Of a stretch of DNA of 64,000 nucleotides, positions 1 to 10,443 are shown one piece after another. The notes below the pieces were generated by a model, which was not told the DNA's origin, searched no databases, and worked only from the letters and a program-made list of their open reading frames with translations. Each line of letters opens with the position of its first letter. Position 1 is the stretch's first letter. The DNA lies in assembly GCF_026344035.1 (NCBI RefSeq), contig NZ_JAPKND010000004.1:62001-126000 (forward strand). Direction: 5' to 3'. The translations under genes and the position numbers were made by a program. Origin of the DNA: Alcaligenes endophyticus (lineage in GTDB: Bacteria > Pseudomonadota > Gammaproteobacteria > Burkholderiales > Burkholderiaceae_B).

Positions 1-2784
1 ATCATAAATGATGTTGTAGTAACGAATATCTACACCGTTGTTTTCGGCTAATTTTTTAGCACTTTGCTCGGCACGAACGTTAAAGCCAATAATCACTGCT
101 TCAGAGGCAATCGCTAAGTTAACATCGCTTTCAGAAATTCCGCCTACTGCAGCGTGTACCACTTGCACTCGCACCTCTTCAGTAGACAGCTTAACTAAAG
201 AAGAAACCAATGCTTCTTGGGAACCCTGCACGTCCGTTTTAATAATCAAGGACAACGTCTGTGTGCCTTCGCCCAAGTTGTCAAACATGGACTCTAGCTT
301 AGCGGCTTGCTGGCGTGAAAGCTTAACATCACGGAACTTGCCTTGACGGAACAACGCAATTTCACGTGCTTTACGCTCGTCTACCATCACCACCATTTCG
401 TCACCAGCGGCGGGAACTTCGGTTAGACCTTGAATTTCTACCGGAATAGAAGGGCCCGCTGTAGGCAGGTTCTTGCCTAGTTCGTTCACCATAGCACGTA
501 CACGGCCGTAACTAGAACCAACCAACACAGTGTCACCACGATTCAAGGTGCCGCTCTGTACGAGAATCGTCGCTACCGGACCACGACCTTTATCCAATCG
601 TGCCTCAATCACTGTACCTTTAGCAGGTGCGTCCACAGGAGCTGTCAACTCCAGCATCTCCGCTTGCAGCAATACGTTTTCTAACAGTTCATCAATACCT
701 TGACCTGTTTTTGCAGAGACAGCAATGAAAGGAACATCACCGCCATACTCTTCAGGCACCACCTGCTCAGCAACCAATTCCTGCTTAACGCGCTCGGGGT
801 TGGCTTCTGGCTTGTCAATTTTGTTAATCGCCACCACTAACGGCACACCTGCAGCGCGTGCGTGATGAATCGCTTCGCGTGTCTGAGGCATAACGCCGTC
901 ATCGGAAGCCACCACCAAAATAACCACGTCAGTGGATTTCGTACCACGAGCACGCATAGCGGTAAACGCTTCGTGTCCAGGAGTATCTAAGAACGTCGCT
1001 GTACCACGATCTGTTTTTACGTTGTAAGCACCAATATGCTGAGTAATGCCACCCGCCTCACCAGAGGCCACTTTCGTGCGTCGAATGTAATCCAACAAGG
1101 AGGTTTTACCGTGATCCACGTGACCCATTACCGTTACAACTGGAGCACGGGGCATGGACTCAGCATCAGATTCGGACTCGACCAAGAAGGCCTCGGGATC
1201 ATCCAGTTTGGCTGCAATAGCTGTATGGCCTAGTTCTTCCACCAAAATCATGGCGGTTTCTTGGTCCAGCACCTGGTTAATGGTGACCATTTGACCCAAC
1301 TTCATCAAATGCTTAATCACCTCAGCAGCTTTAACCGCCATACGGTGAGCTAAGTCTCCAACGGTGATGGTCTCGGGCACGTGAACTTCACGTGCAATAA
1401 ACTCGGCTACCTGAGGCTCACGGCGATCATTTTGCGCGTTACGTCCACGAGAGTTGCGACCGCCTCCACGTTTTGCACTGGCTTTCCAGGCTTCACGACC
1501 GCCACCTGCGGCCACGGAAGCCACTTCCGCTTTGGAGGTTTGCTTCTTGCGAGAGCTGTCTCCTGCCCATGCGCTGCCATCGGCTTTCACTACTTTAACA
1601 GGCGCTTTTTCGCCTTTTGCGGCAACTTTACCGTCTTTACGAGCTGCGCCCTTAACAGACTTACCTGTTTCTCCCTCAGTTTCAGGTGCGCGCAAAACTT
1701 TGCGTGGACGACTCAGCATCTCACGTAGCGCTGCTGCCTCTGCTTCAGCGGCTTTACGGGCACGCTCACGATCGACATCGAGCTCGGGCTCAGCCGCACG
1801 CGGACTTGCGGCGCGCGGCGCGGCTGTGCGTGGGCCTGCTGCACGAGGCGCTGGAGGGCGTTGGCCCTGCTGCGCCTGGGCATCACGACGAGGAGCGCTT
1901 TGTGCACCACTACGGGGTTGATTCCCGTTAGCCTGACCCTGGGGTTTATTGGAGGATGTATGTTTACGGTTTTCAGTCTCTGGTTTAACAGGTACCACTG
2001 GCTTCTCTTCGGTCTTGGCCTGACTTGCTGGAACCACAGGCTTAGTTTCTTGCGTAACCGATACAGCCACTGCTGTAGGCTCAGCAACAGGCTGTGGCTC
2101 GGGTTTGCTAATGGCTGTCTCTGCTGCTGGTGCAGTTTCAATATCTGCAGGAGCGGAGACAGGAACGTTTTCGGTTTTTGGTTGGTTTACTGCCTCAACA
2201 GGAGCCTCTGCTTTCTTTTCTGGCTCGGTTTGCTGAGCGACTACAGAGGGCTCCTCGACAGCAGCGCTTGCCTTAACAGGCTCACTGGTCATTGGAGCGG
2301 GCTCATTTTCAACAGCATTCACTACCGCGGGTGCTGGAGTGTCTGCCGAAGCTGGTACAGTGGGTGCTGTCGAGGCAGCAGGCATAACATCTGCCGACTG
2401 AGTCTCAGTGGCTTCTTTTTGCGTTGCTACTGCAGCCTGCCGTGCCTCTTGCTGCAGGTCAGCCGCTGCCTCTGCCGCCAACTCGGATGGATCACGCTTG
2501 ACGAATACACGTTTTTTACGTGTTTCAACTTGAATCGTGCGTGAGCGTCCAGACCCATCTGCTTGGCGAATCTCGGAAGTTTGGCGGCGTGTTAGGGTAA
2601 TCTTATTCCCCTCCGCACCTCCATGGGAACGGCGCAAAGACTCAAGCAGTTTCGCCTTATCCGAATCGGTAATGGGATCATTCACCGATTTGAGCTTAAT
2701 ACCAGCTGTTTGCAACTGTTCCAACAGTGCATCAGCTGGCATTTTCAGTTCTTGAGCGAACTGGGCGACAGTGTTACTCGGCAT
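1..2784 (-). CDS. infB: translation initiation factor IF-2 (3' end missing)
   Basis: IF-2 is the GTPase that brings initiator tRNA to the 30S subunit and promotes subunit joining. The frame is open for 928 codons from ATG at 2784 to the left edge, which cuts the gene after the IIYD motif. By comparison with E. coli IF-2 roughly 120 C-terminal residues are missing. Visible in order: an IF2_N domain at residues 1-50; a long low-complexity Ala/Pro/Glu/Lys linker to about 470; a second IF2_N-like domain; then the G domain from about 550 with [20 protein letters not shown] and SAK motifs; and the following beta-barrel domain. It lies 66 bases downstream of nusA, the classic rimP-nusA-infB order. 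The family assignment is certain. Confidence 0.98.
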   Translation of the reverse strand, partial: MPSNTVAQFAQELKMPADALLEQLQTAGIKLKSVNDPITDSDKAKLLESLRRSHGGAEGNKITLTRRQTSEIRQADGSGRSRTIQVETRKKRVFVKRDPSELAAEAAADLQQEARQAAVATQKEATETQSADVMPAASTAPTVPASADTPAPAVVNAVENEPAPMTSEPVKASAAVEEPSVVAQQTEPEKKAEAPVEAVNQPKTENVPVSAPADIETAPAAETAISKPEPQPVAEPTAVAVSVTQETKPVVPASQAKTEEKPVVPVKPETENRKHTSSNKPQGQANGNQPRSGAQSAPRRDAQAQQGQRPPAPRAAGPRTAAPRAASPRAAEPELDVDRERARKAAEAEAAALREMLSRPRKVLRAPETEGETGKSVKGAARKDGKVAAKGEKAPVKVVKADGSAWAGDSSRKKQTSKAEVASVAAGGGREAWKASAKRGGGRNSRGRNAQNDRREPQVAEFIAREVHVPETITVGDLAHRMAVKAAEVIKHLMKLGQMVTINQVLDQETAMILVEELGHTAIAAKLDDPEAFLVESESDAESMPRAPVVTVMGHVDHGKTSLLDYIRRTKVASGEAGGITQHIGAYNVKTDRGTATFLDTPGHEAFTAMRARGTKSTDVVILVVASDDGVMPQTREAIHHARAAGVPLVVAINKIDKPEANPERVKQELVAEQVVPEEYGGDVPFIAVSAKTGQGIDELLENVLLQAEMLELTAPVDAPAKGTVIEARLDKGRGPVATILVQSGTLNRGDTVLVGSSYGRVRAMVNELGKNLPTAGPSIPVEIQGLTEVPAAGDEMVVMVDERKAREIALFRQGKFRDVKLSRQQAAKLESMFDNLGEGTQTLSLIIKTDVQGSQEALVSSLVKLSTEEVRVQVVHAAVGGISESDVNLAIASEAVIIGFNVRAEQSAKKLAENNGVDIRYYNIIYD

Positions 2785-2850
2785 TCGACTCTCTCTTGCT
2801 TACTACTACTATTCTTAATGAATACAACTTAGGGACCTAATTAGCCATGA

Positions 2851-4335
2851 TTATTCCTCGTCATCGAACCAGTGAGCGCGCGCACGCATAATCAACTGGC
2901 TGGCTTCATCGGTACTAATTCCAGCAACCTCTGCTAGTTCATCACTAGCTAGCTCTGCTAGATCATCTAAAGTTGCAACTTGGTTTTCAGCCAACTTGGC
3001 AATCAGCTCAGGAGTTAGACCTTCTAGCTCCTGCAGCTCCCGTGTAGCGGTTTGCACAAGTTCTTCTTTAGCTATTGCTTCGCTGAGTAAAGCATTACGA
3101 GCGCGTGTACGCAGCTCATTTACTGTTTCTTCGTCAAAGGCTTCGATCTCTTGCAGTTCTTGCAAGGGAACGTATGCAACCTCTTCAAGACCAGTAAAGC
3201 CCTCATCAATGAGGATATCTGCCACCTGCTCATCCACGTCCAAACGGGACATGAACATAGTGCGCAGCTCCGCACGCTCTTCTTCTTGACGATTCTGATT
3301 TTCTTCAGGCGTCATGATATTAATTTGCCAACCGGTAAGCTCAGAGGCCAAACGCACGTTTTGTCCGCGTGAACCAATTGCTTTAGGTAGGTTTTCTTCG
3401 TCTACCACCACATCCATGGCATGCTTATCTTCGTCTACCAAAATAGACTCGACATGGGCTGGCGCCAAAGCTGCAATCACAAATTCTGCTGGGTCATCTG
3501 CCCACAGCACGATATCCACTTGCTCACCACCTAACTCGTTACGCACGGCAGTTACGCGTGAACCTCGCATACCAACACAAGTACCAATAGGATCTATACG
3601 CTTGTCGTAGGCAATCACAGCGATTTTGGCCCGTATGCCAGCGTCGCGAGCGGCTGCCTTAATTTCCAACAAGCCCTGCTCTATTTCAGGCACTTCATTT
3701 TCAAAAAGTTCCTTTATGAATTCGGGAGCGGTACGCGACAAAATAACCTGTTGTCCGCGTGCAGCACGGTCTACTCGCTGCACCCAAGCTCGCACACGGT
3801 CACCTACCCGTATATTTTCCTTAGGGATCATCTCAGTGCGTGGCAAACGGGCCTCGATCTTGCCCATTTCTACAATGACATCGCCCTTATCCATACGCTT
3901 AACCGTGCCTGAAACAACGGTTTCCCCGCGTTCCAAGAAATCATTCAGCACTTGCTCACGCTCAGCATCACGGATTTTTTGCAAAATAGCTTGCTTAGCC
4001 GCTTGCGCACCAATACGACCGAACTCAATCGGTTCTAATGGCTCTTCAATGTAGTCACCCACTTCTAAGTCAGGATCAACCTCTACCGCCTCAGAATAGA
4101 GCTCTTGGCGATCAGGCTCTTGTAGGCCTGCCTCATCGGGCACGACTAGCCAGCGTCGGAAGCCCTCATGGCTACCCGTGTCCCTGTCAATGTCTACGCG
4201 GATATCAACATCTTCTTTGAAGCGCTTTTTCATGGCGGACGCCAGAGCGCCTTCCAGCGCACTAAAGACAACCTCGCGCGATACGTATTTCTCACGCGCC
4301 AACGCATCAACCAGCAATAGAATTTCGCGACTCAT
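2851..4335 (-). CDS. nusA: transcription termination/antitermination factor NusA
   Basis: NusA binds RNA polymerase and modulates pausing, intrinsic termination and antitermination. The 494-residue product has the full proteobacterial layout: an N-terminal RNAP-binding domain (about 1-130), an S1 domain (about 135-200, starting [20 protein letters not shown]), two KH domains (about 230-345), and two C-terminal acidic helix-hairpin repeats (about 365-420 and 440-490). The ATG overlaps the rimP stop by four bases (ATGA), so the two are translationally coupled. infB follows after 66 bases. In E. coli NusA regulates its own operon through leader terminators, which is relevant to the hairpin just upstream of rimP here. 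Confidence 0.98.
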   Translation of the reverse strand: MSREILLLVDALAREKYVSREVVFSALEGALASAMKKRFKEDVDIRVDIDRDTGSHEGFRRWLVVPDEAGLQEPDRQELYSEAVEVDPDLEVGDYIEEPLEPIEFGRIGAQAAKQAILQKIRDAEREQVLNDFLERGETVVSGTVKRMDKGDVIVEMGKIEARLPRTEMIPKENIRVGDRVRAWVQRVDRAARGQQVILSRTAPEFIKELFENEVPEIEQGLLEIKAAARDAGIRAKIAVIAYDKRIDPIGTCVGMRGSRVTAVRNELGGEQVDIVLWADDPAEFVIAALAPAHVESILVDEDKHAMDVVVDEENLPKAIGSRGQNVRLASELTGWQINIMTPEENQNRQEEERAELRTMFMSRLDVDEQVADILIDEGFTGLEEVAYVPLQELQEIEAFDEETVNELRTRARNALLSEAIAKEELVQTATRELQELEGLTPELIAKLAENQVATLDDLAELASDELAEVAGISTDEASQLIMRARAHWFDDEE

Positions 4336-4823
4336 CGCTTCTTACCTTTGAAATCAAGAACAGGGTCCAGTTTGGCCTTATCCACCTGATCATAAGTGAA
4401 TTGGAGTTCATTTAGCTGGCCTGCCACGTCGTCCAGTTCCAATCTGAATAGGCTAGTGGTCGGCACATCTAAGGCCGTTACCTGCTCGGGCGCCACCAAT
4501 GTACCAACAAACACCTTGCGGTTATCTACCGCCTCGTGCAAGCGCACTTGCACCCGCTGACCAGCAAAGCGCACAAAATCAGCAATACGCAGCAATGGTC
4601 GGTCCACCCCTGGGGAGGTAACCTCTAAGCGGTTGTAATCGATGTCCTCGACTTCGAATACACGTGACAATTGTTTGGAAACCGTCTCGCAATGCTCGAT
4701 ACGCACCCCTTCCGGGTGATCGATGACCACGCGCAACAAGCCCAAGGGCGCACGTTCAACGTCCACCAACTCGAGCTCGGTGCCTGCCAGGGTTTCCTGA
4801 ACCAAGGTTAAGATGTCTGCCAT
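4332..4823 (-). CDS. rimP: ribosome maturation factor RimP
   Basis: RimP assists 30S subunit maturation. The 163-residue product starts [14 protein letters not shown]. It has the N-terminal RimP domain with the [17 protein letters not shown] stretch and [11 protein letters not shown] near residue 70, then a C-terminal SH3-like domain. An in-frame ATG at 4871 would add 16 residues, but they are translated from a terminator-like hairpin, so ATG 4823 is preferred. The ribosome site there is weak (GGA eight bases before ATG). It is the first gene of rimP-nusA-infB and overlaps nusA by four bases. Confidence 0.95.
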   Translation of the reverse strand: MADILTLVQETLAGTELELVDVERAPLGLLRVVIDHPEGVRIEHCETVSKQLSRVFEVEDIDYNRLEVTSPGVDRPLLRIADFVRFAGQRVQVRLHEAVDNRKVFVGTLVAPEQVTALDVPTTSLFRLELDDVAGQLNELQFTYDQVDKAKLDPVLDFKGKKR

Positions 4824-4829
4824 AAAATC

Positions 4830-4858
4830 CAAAAAAAATGGGCTGTATGCCAGCCCAT
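4830..4858 (-). terminator. intrinsic terminator or attenuator before rimP
   Basis: On the minus strand an 8-bp stem (ATGGGCTG at 4858-4851, CAGCCCAT at 4845-4838) with a 5-base loop is followed by eight Ts (4837-4830). The T run ends six bases before the rimP ATG. It may simply end rluB transcription. Since the rimP promoter must lie upstream of it, it could also attenuate rimP-nusA-infB. Confidence 0.7.
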
Positions 4859-5044
4859 GATTACTATGCAAGCCCAGCCACTATGCCGTGACTTGCCATG
4901 CACTGCCAACACACCCGCACACACGTGAGGTTATGTTTATATCACTATGCTGGTAAATATCCCCTAGCCCTAAACCAAGCCACTAGCGACATACAGCACA
5001 GCTGTGCACCCAGTGCAAACCTACTCATCTGGGTCAAGTCGTAT

Positions 5045-5053
5045 ATTCTAACA
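5045..5053 (-). promoter_or_regulatory. possible extended -10 promoter for rimP-nusA-infB
   Basis: On the minus strand the sequence TGTTAGAAT matches the extended -10 form (TG-n-TAGAAT). No good -35 box is visible at 17 bases. Transcription would start near 5038 and give a leader of about 215 bases containing the hairpin at 4830-4858. Confidence 0.35.
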
Positions 5054-5151
5054 GAAATTCAAAAAAATACCTGCTATTTCGCGAGCTTAACCCAGATTTA
5101 CGCACAAGTTAAAATTTACGCCCGTGCTCGTTGCGCGCAAACAAAACTGCC

Positions 5152-6897
5152 CTATGAGTCGCCACCACGAATCAAGCGTGACTCGTGAGCTGACTGACTT
5201 ATGGGCTGCCAGTCGGCATCACGCTTGAGTTTGCTTACACGTCGAATCACCGTCGTTTTCTTTACTGGAGCAGGAGCTCGTTCGGATAAAACCTGAGACA
5301 TAGGCTGCTCAGCACGCACCGCTGGCCGAGCTCTGCGGGGTCGCTTAGACGCAACATTTTCTTTTACCGCAGGCCCACGAGCATTCCCGTTACCTGCAGG
5401 ACGACTCCGTCCTACTGTTTTACGCGCTGGTCTGGCAGTTGCACCTCTCCCCTCTCCCCGAGCAGCACCTCGACCGGCATCAGGATGACCGTTCGCTAGG
5501 CCACCACTAATAAATAACGCCGACCCATGGGACACATCTGCGGGCATCGCGTCACGAGACCTGGAGGGCCCACGACGAGACACTCGCCCTGAGCGACTTA
5601 ATCTAGCTCCAATCAAACCGTTGTTATCCATCGTTCCAAACCCGGGAGGCAAAGCACTGTCATGGCTGAGCGGCTGACGCTCTTGTTGCTGACGACCTTC
5701 GTCCGCACCCGCTTCTTTGAGCAACCCCAAACGCAGCATAAACGCAGTGACAAGATTAGGCTCCAGCTCCTCCCAGCGACCACGCCTGAGCCCGCGTGGC
5801 AAAACCACATCACCAAAGCGTGTACGTATCAAGCGACTCACCGTCACTCCCGCCGCCTCAAACATGCGACGCACCTCGCGGTTACGCCCCTCATTAATAG
5901 TAACGCGATACCAGCGATTACTTCCTTCCCCGCCCAAGGACTCGAGCAACCCGAATTTAGCGGGGCCGTCCTCTAACTGCACCCCTTCAACCAAGGCGCG
6001 AGTCTGCTCTTCACCCAACTCACCTAACACCCTTACCGCGTACTCACGCTCCGCCCCATAACGAGGATGCATCATACGATTAGCCACATCGCCAGAAGTG
6101 GTAAAAATTAACAAGCCTTCGGTGTTTAGATCCAAGCGCCCTACCGACAGCCACTTGCCTACTTTCAAATGCGGCAAACGTGCAAAAACCGTGGCACGCC
6201 CCTCAGGATCATCATGACTAACGATTTCACCAGCCGGTTTATGATAAAGCAAAACCCGTGGCGGCTTTTTAGTATTGGGACGCGCAATCAAACGGCCATT
6301 GACGCGAACTTTATCGCTTTGCGCGACACGCTGCCCTATGTGGGCGGGTTCACCATTCACTGACACTCGACCCGCAATAATAAGGTCTTCCATGTCACGC
6401 CTAGACCCCACACCTGCATCGGCCAACACTTTGTGCAACTTAGGCTGAATTAGCTCGCTGTCCAAAAACTTACCCAAACGCTGCGACAAACGCGCCTGCT
6501 TCGCCAGATGACCTAGCGCGATATCATCCTCACCTTCAATGATTTCAACCGGCGCACCAACCTGCTCATGCTGACGCGGCTGAGCCCTACCCCCTCGCTT
6601 AGCCGCTGGTCGAGCGCCTGCACGCCTGTTTTGCGCGGGCCGACTCTGTCCTTGAGGCCCCCGAGTTCTAGCCCTGACTGGCTTGTTAGCTTGGCGCATG
6701 GGAGCCGCAGCCTGCGCAGCCTCACCCTCTGCCTGGTTCGCTACGGGCTTAGCAGCCGACTCAGTGCTTGCATCACCACGACGCCGACGAAAAGGAGTAC
6801 GCAACTTGCGTCCCTGCCCACGAGGCTTGGAAGCTTTAGTACCATCGGCAGACTGTGCTGGAGCGTGCTGCACCAGACTTTCTTGAGATTCACTCAT
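5152..6897 (-). CDS. rluB: 23S rRNA pseudouridine synthase RluB-type
   Basis: This is an RsuA/RluB-family enzyme that makes pseudouridine in 23S rRNA (position 2605 in E. coli). The 581-residue product has an S4 RNA-binding domain at about 152-200 and the catalytic domain from about 213. The active-site motif [10 protein letters not shown] puts the catalytic aspartate at residue 256. Two low-complexity tails, an Arg/Ala/Gly/Pro-rich N terminus (1-110) and a basic C terminus (about 400-580), make it about twice the size of the catalytic unit. Such tails are common in betaproteobacterial RluB. It starts 10 bases after the scpB stop, so scpB-rluB is an operon. RluB and RluE/F are related; RluB is preferred from length and scpB linkage. 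Confidence 0.93.
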   Translation of the reverse strand: MSESQESLVQHAPAQSADGTKASKPRGQGRKLRTPFRRRRGDASTESAAKPVANQAEGEAAQAAAPMRQANKPVRARTRGPQGQSRPAQNRRAGARPAAKRGGRAQPRQHEQVGAPVEIIEGEDDIALGHLAKQARLSQRLGKFLDSELIQPKLHKVLADAGVGSRRDMEDLIIAGRVSVNGEPAHIGQRVAQSDKVRVNGRLIARPNTKKPPRVLLYHKPAGEIVSHDDPEGRATVFARLPHLKVGKWLSVGRLDLNTEGLLIFTTSGDVANRMMHPRYGAEREYAVRVLGELGEEQTRALVEGVQLEDGPAKFGLLESLGGEGSNRWYRVTINEGRNREVRRMFEAAGVTVSRLIRTRFGDVVLPRGLRRGRWEELEPNLVTAFMLRLGLLKEAGADEGRQQQERQPLSHDSALPPGFGTMDNNGLIGARLSRSGRVSRRGPSRSRDAMPADVSHGSALFISGGLANGHPDAGRGAARGEGRGATARPARKTVGRSRPAGNGNARGPAVKENVASKRPRRARPAVRAEQPMSQVLSERAPAPVKKTTVIRRVSKLKRDADWQPISQSAHESRLIRGGDS

Positions 6898-6907
6898 TTT
6901 GAAATAT

Positions 6908-7648
6908 TTACTCCTGTATTTTTATATTCCTGTGCGGCCCAGCACTCAAAGGCTCCTCAACATGGGCGGAGCTCTGCACCTCCCCTGCCACCTCAGTCTT
7001 AATGCTGACCTCTAATCCAGCATGCACCCCCTCAGCAGACGCAAGCGGTATCCCTACCTGTTCCTGAGTAGTTTGCTGCTGTTGCAATTCTTCCTGTACG
7101 TGCCCGGGCAGTGTTCTAAACAAATCCGCCGAATCGAGATTATCGATATCGGGCAGTTCATCTAAGGAACGTAAACCCAAGTCCGTCAAAAACTGTCTCG
7201 TGGTTCCCAGCAAAGCTGGACGACCAGGTGCGTCTCTAAATCCTATGCTTTCTATCCAGCCTCGCTCTTCCAGCACACGTATAATTTGGCTTGAGACACC
7301 CACTCCACGAATATCCTCAATATCGCCTCGTGTAACCGGCTGACGCCAGGCTATGATCGCTAACGTCTCAAGCACTGCACGAGAATACTTAGGCGGCCTA
7401 TCAAGCGTCAGCCTCGACAAAAATGGCTGCATAGAAGCACGACTTTGAAATCGCCACCCACCAGCCACTTGCACCAACTCCAAGCCCCTGTCTCGCCAAT
7501 CTAACTGCAATACCGCCAAAAACCGTCGTGCATCCTCTACAGAGAGCTCCGGCGACACGAACATTTTGCGCATTTCCGCCAAGCTCATAGGGTGAGCCGC
7601 ACACAGTAGTGCTGTCTCCAGCACTCTAATAAACTCGTTGTCAGTCAC
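6908..7648 (-). CDS. scpB: segregation and condensation protein B
   Basis: ScpB is the winged-helix kleisin partner of the Smc-ScpA complex that compacts and segregates the chromosome. The product is 246 residues from GTG 7648 ([21 protein letters not shown] in the frame), with an AGG six bases upstream. A longer frame from 7750 would run through the antisense of the neighbouring tRNA gene and is rejected. The stretch [27 protein letters not shown] is the typical second winged-helix signature. The Gln/Thr-rich tail after about 190 is family-typical. rluB follows 10 bases downstream. scpA, the usual upstream partner, is not beside it here. Confidence 0.93.
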   Translation of the reverse strand: MTDNEFIRVLETALLCAAHPMSLAEMRKMFVSPELSVEDARRFLAVLQLDWRDRGLELVQVAGGWRFQSRASMQPFLSRLTLDRPPKYSRAVLETLAIIAWRQPVTRGDIEDIRGVGVSSQIIRVLEERGWIESIGFRDAPGRPALLGTTRQFLTDLGLRSLDELPDIDNLDSADLFRTLPGHVQEELQQQQTTQEQVGIPLASAEGVHAGLEVSIKTEVAGEVQSSAHVEEPLSAGPHRNIKIQE

Positions 7649-7673
7649 ACCAAACCTGCATCGTGGTACACAC

Positions 7674-7702
7674 TTGCATACTTTACCTATAAAGGTTATT
7701 AT
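7674..7702 (+). promoter_or_regulatory. sigma-70 promoter of first initiator tRNA gene
   Basis: TTGCAT (7674-7679), a 17-base spacer and TATTAT (7697-7702) form a good sigma-70 promoter, with the expected start about 5 bases before the tRNA at 7714. Confidence 0.7.
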
Positions 7703-7713
7703 CTTTTTCTTGC

Positions 7714-7790
<77 letters not shown>

Positions 7791-7798
7791 AATTTGAA

Positions 7799-7827
7799 AG
7801 CCAGATGTATTGAGCATCTGGCTTTTT
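7799..7827 (+). terminator. intrinsic terminator of tRNA-fMet copy 1
   Basis: A 9-bp stem AGCCAGATG / CATCTGGCT with a 7-base loop is followed by a T run, 8 bases after the tRNA CCA end. Confidence 0.85.
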
Positions 7828-8160
7828 CTTTGCCTGCTCATTACCCCCTGCCCCATCAACGCGCCCGGTATTCTTGCGCGCAGCAAACCCCCTGACATTA
7901 AAGTCAGATTTAAAACTGGCAGCATGGAATAGGATAAATGGCGCAAACACACGACCACGTACAATTGCAAAAATAATAAAAGCTGAGAACTTCTTCGCAA
8001 TAATCGAAAGCAATCCTTAGTATGGGATGCAGCTTTGAATCTTGCCTGCTACGCACTGTGTGCAGCACGGCTTGTGGCTTATTTCTATAAGTGCCAAATT
8101 GGCACCAACACCACAGCGATAATTTTTGAATACGGTTATCAGGGTAACTAACCTGTAATT

Positions 8161-8251
8161 ATTTCACCTACGCTTTTTTAAGCTTTTTAAGTCTGATGAA
8201 AGTAAAGGTTGCCTGATCAATGGCTCTATTACACCATCAATTTCACCTACG
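8161..8251 (+). repeat. 12-base direct repeat ATTTCACCTACG
   Basis: ATTTCACCTACG occurs at 8161-8172 and again at 8240-8251, offset by 79 bases, in the spacer between the tRNA genes. Function unknown. Confidence 0.6.
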
Positions 8252-8410
8252 AAGCAAGAATTTTGTGCCTTGTTTAAGACAGTCATGCTGAGCCGCAGAC
8301 TCGACCATGCAATCCCTACCTGCTTTAGCCTGAACTCCGTCGATCGACGCCCAAATAATAACAGACGGGTTTGCCTACAGAATTACTCACAAAAACGAGA
8401 GGCAACCTTT
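8204..8410. repeat. 11-base inverted repeat bounding a 207-base segment
   Basis: AAAGGTTGCCT (8204-8214) and AGGCAACCTTT (8400-8410) are perfect inverted copies bounding a 207-base segment, a size and form like a miniature inverted-repeat element. No flanking target duplication is visible, so the nature is uncertain. Confidence 0.5.
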
Positions 8411-8447
8411 GTTTTTACAAAATCATTATTAAAAACAGATTAAATAC

Positions 8448-8477
8448 TAGACAAAGCTCAAAAAACTAGGTTATAGT
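8448..8477 (+). promoter_or_regulatory. sigma-70 promoter of second initiator tRNA gene
   Basis: TAGACA (8448-8453), an 18-base spacer and TATAGT (8472-8477), with an expected start about 5 bases before the tRNA at 8490. Confidence 0.6.
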
Positions 8478-8489
8478 TAACACTTCAGA

Positions 8490-8566
<77 letters not shown>

Positions 8567-8576
8567 AATTAAAAAA

Positions 8577-8605
8577 AGCCAAACGTATCAACGTTTGGCT
8601 TTTTT
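8577..8605 (+). terminator. intrinsic terminator of tRNA-fMet copy 2
   Basis: A 10-bp stem AGCCAAACGT / ACGTTTGGCT with a 4-base loop and a T run, 10 bases after the tRNA. Confidence 0.88.
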
Positions 8606-8718
8606 GTTTTAAAGGACGCACTCAACTTCCACTGTAAACAAAGTGGATGTATGTTGGGCCGTAATCGTCCGTACCTTATACTTTAGTCACTTTTTCTTAG
8701 CTTTTTTACCCCACAACA

Positions 8719-9855
8719 GTGACTAATACTTATTCCATCGTTCACTCCTTACAGCAAGTTAATCCTCTAGCTTGGGATGCATTAAGCCAGCATGTGTTCA
8801 CTCGCCATGATTTTCTCTATGCGCTAGAACAGGAAAATTGCGCGACACAAGCTACAGGCTGGAATATCAATTACTTATTACTACACCAAAACAATGAACT
8901 TGTAGGAGCCGTGCCTCTATACGTCAAAACACACTCACGTGGCGAGTATGTTTTTGATCACCATTGGGCTCAGGCTTATGCTCAGCACCAATTGGCATAT
9001 TATCCAAAACTGCTGGTTGCCGTACCATTCACTCCTGTGTCTGGCCCCCGCCTATTAGCCAACAACTCCTCGCATAAACAACTGCTAGCTCAGGGCCTGC
9101 AACAACTCGCTGCACAGCAAAACTTCTCATCGCTCCATGTTTTATTCCCAGATGAACAAGATCGCCTGGCCTTAGAACAGGCTGGCTTTATGTTACGTAC
9201 GAACGTTCAGTTCCACTGGCACAACGAATCGTACTCAAGCATGGAGGACTTTCTTGCTAGTATGACGCGCGACAAACGAAAAAAAATGCGCCAAGACAGC
9301 AAAAAAGTACACGCGGCCGGAGTCCGCTTCCGGCATCTGCAAGGAGATCAAATAACTCCTGCCGATTTAGACTTCTTTTATCAATGCTACGCGCACACCT
9401 ATTTAAGCAGAGGGCAGCTACCTTACTTAAACTTCGCTTTTTTTAAGCGCTGGTACCACGATAATCCAGAGTCATGGGTACTCATCGTCGCGGACCAACA
9501 CGAATCCGCCCTAGCCAGCGCTTTATGCATACGAGATAAAGACAGTTTGTACGGACGCTACTGGGGCAGCATGCACTATTTGCCCGGCCTGCACTTTGAA
9601 ACCTGCTATACACAAACTATTGAGTTTTGCATTGCCCAAGAAATACGATCTTTTGAAGGTGGCGCACAAGGCGAACATAAACTTGCTCGCGGCTTACTTC
9701 CGATAACCACTTATTCGGCTCACTGGATTGCAGATGCACAATTTTCTGCTGCCATACAGCACTTTTTAGACCAAGAAACGCCAGCAGTAAATGAGTATGC
9801 AGAATCACTGACTCTGCATAGCCCATTCAAAAAGAAAACGGTTGAGCACAACTAG
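8719..9855 (+). CDS. FemAB-like GNAT-fold protein (DUF482)
   Basis: A 378-residue protein resembling the DUF482/COG3146 family, predicted acyltransferases with a doubled GNAT-like fold related to FemAB peptidoglycan enzymes. The substrate is not established. The stretch TRDKRKKMRQDSKKV near residue 185 and RDKDSLYGRYWG and FEGGAQGEHKLARG in the C-terminal half are typical. The start is GTG at 8719 with no strong ribosome site; no better start is visible upstream. It converges on phaR with a 4-base overlap of the 3' ends. The A+T content looks somewhat higher than in neighbouring genes. No signal peptide or membrane segment is seen, so it is probably cytoplasmic. Confidence 0.75.
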   Translation: MTNTYSIVHSLQQVNPLAWDALSQHVFTRHDFLYALEQENCATQATGWNINYLLLHQNNELVGAVPLYVKTHSRGEYVFDHHWAQAYAQHQLAYYPKLLVAVPFTPVSGPRLLANNSSHKQLLAQGLQQLAAQQNFSSLHVLFPDEQDRLALEQAGFMLRTNVQFHWHNESYSSMEDFLASMTRDKRKKMRQDSKKVHAAGVRFRHLQGDQITPADLDFFYQCYAHTYLSRGQLPYLNFAFFKRWYHDNPESWVLIVADQHESALASALCIRDKDSLYGRYWGSMHYLPGLHFETCYTQTIEFCIAQEIRSFEGGAQGEHKLARGLLPITTYSAHWIADAQFSAAIQHFLDQETPAVNEYAESLTLHSPFKKKTVEHN

Positions 9856-10400
9856 TCTTTTTTGTCGTCTTTCCCCGAGGGGGGAGTAAATGGAAAGACG
9901 GAAAACATCTGTCGAGTTTGATCCTGCATTTGGTCTTGCATCTGCACAAACAAGTTTTTACTTTGGTCAATATAACTATTCATCACTGACTGCAGTACCG
10001 GCGCCTGCACCTGCATAAACTGCGTCCACGCTTCAGGACCAAACTGACTACCATACATGTGCTTGGACTGTTCGGTCATACGCGCTTGAACCTCTGTGAA
10101 GGTTTGGATATTTTTCTCCAAATACGAGCCCATGACCCCTTGCAGGGCATTTCCATAAAAACGAATGATCTGCGTTAATACGGGGGTAGAGAACATGGGT
10201 ATACCCCCGCTTTCCTCCTCAAGGATAATCTGCAGCAAAATACTACGGGTTAAGTCCTCATTTGTTTTTGCATCAATGACCGACAGTTCAATTCCATCCA
10301 ATACCAGTTGCTTGACGTCGACCAGAGTAATGTAAGCACTGGCATGGGTGTCATACAAACGACGATTGGGATATTTTTTAATCAGACGAGGGGAACCCAT
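9852..10400 (-). CDS. phaR: polyhydroxyalkanoate synthesis repressor PhaR
   Basis: PhaR binds both PHA granules and DNA, and represses phasin and pha genes until granules form. The 182-residue product begins MGSPRLIKKYPNRRLYDT, the hallmark of the N-terminal PHB_acc_N DNA-binding domain (about 5-65). A PHB_acc domain follows (about 70-110, ESGGIPMFSTPVLTQIIRFYG). The C-terminal part is Gln/Met-rich and helical, as expected for granule or oligomer contacts. It lies 43 bases downstream of phaB on the same strand, giving the order phaC-phaB-phaR. Its stop overlaps the convergent DUF482 gene by 4 bases. Confidence 0.95.
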   Translation of the reverse strand: MGSPRLIKKYPNRRLYDTHASAYITLVDVKQLVLDGIELSVIDAKTNEDLTRSILLQIILEEESGGIPMFSTPVLTQIIRFYGNALQGVMGSYLEKNIQTFTEVQARMTEQSKHMYGSQFGPEAWTQFMQVQAPVLQSVMNSYIDQSKNLFVQMQDQMQDQTRQMFSVFPFTPPSGKDDKKD

Positions 10401-10443
10401 GTTGTTTTATTACCCTAATAAAAATAGCATTGCACGCCTTATG

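Larger units (their letters stand above)
4824..5151. other. rluB-rimP intergenic region / rimP leader
   Basis: This 328-base stretch between the rluB stop and the rimP start carries no convincing gene. Reading the minus strand it holds a possible extended -10 promoter near 5050, a perfect 12-base palindrome GCACAGCTGTGC at 4996-5007, and an intrinsic-terminator-like hairpin directly before the rimP ribosome site. A 96-codon plus-strand frame at 4898-5188 has no recognisable content and looks like chance. Confidence 0.6.
7828..8447. other. spacer between twin tRNA-fMet genes, no recognised gene
   Basis: About 620 A+T-rich bases with no gene I can identify. It contains a 15-base near-palindrome GTGCCAA-A-TTGGCAC (8091-8105), a 12-base direct repeat and an 11-base inverted repeat (listed separately). 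On the minus strand one frame is stop-free for about 70 codons, from about 8382 to 8168, but has no clear start, ribosome site or family signature. It could be a decayed mobile or coding remnant. Confidence 0.5.

Noticed and set aside
1381-2544. Several plus-strand frames of 80-227 codons opposite infB, and a minus frame at 1713-2141
   Set aside because: Shadows of the low-complexity infB linker, which codes Ala/Pro/Glu and suppresses stops in other frames.
4996-5007. GCACAGCTGTGC perfect palindrome
   Set aside because: A 12-base palindrome alone in a 64 kb window is not unusual; no second copy or promoter relation seen.
4898-5188. 96-codon plus-strand frame in the rimP leader region
   Set aside because: No ribosome site, odd composition, no recognisable content; overlaps the rluB 3' end.
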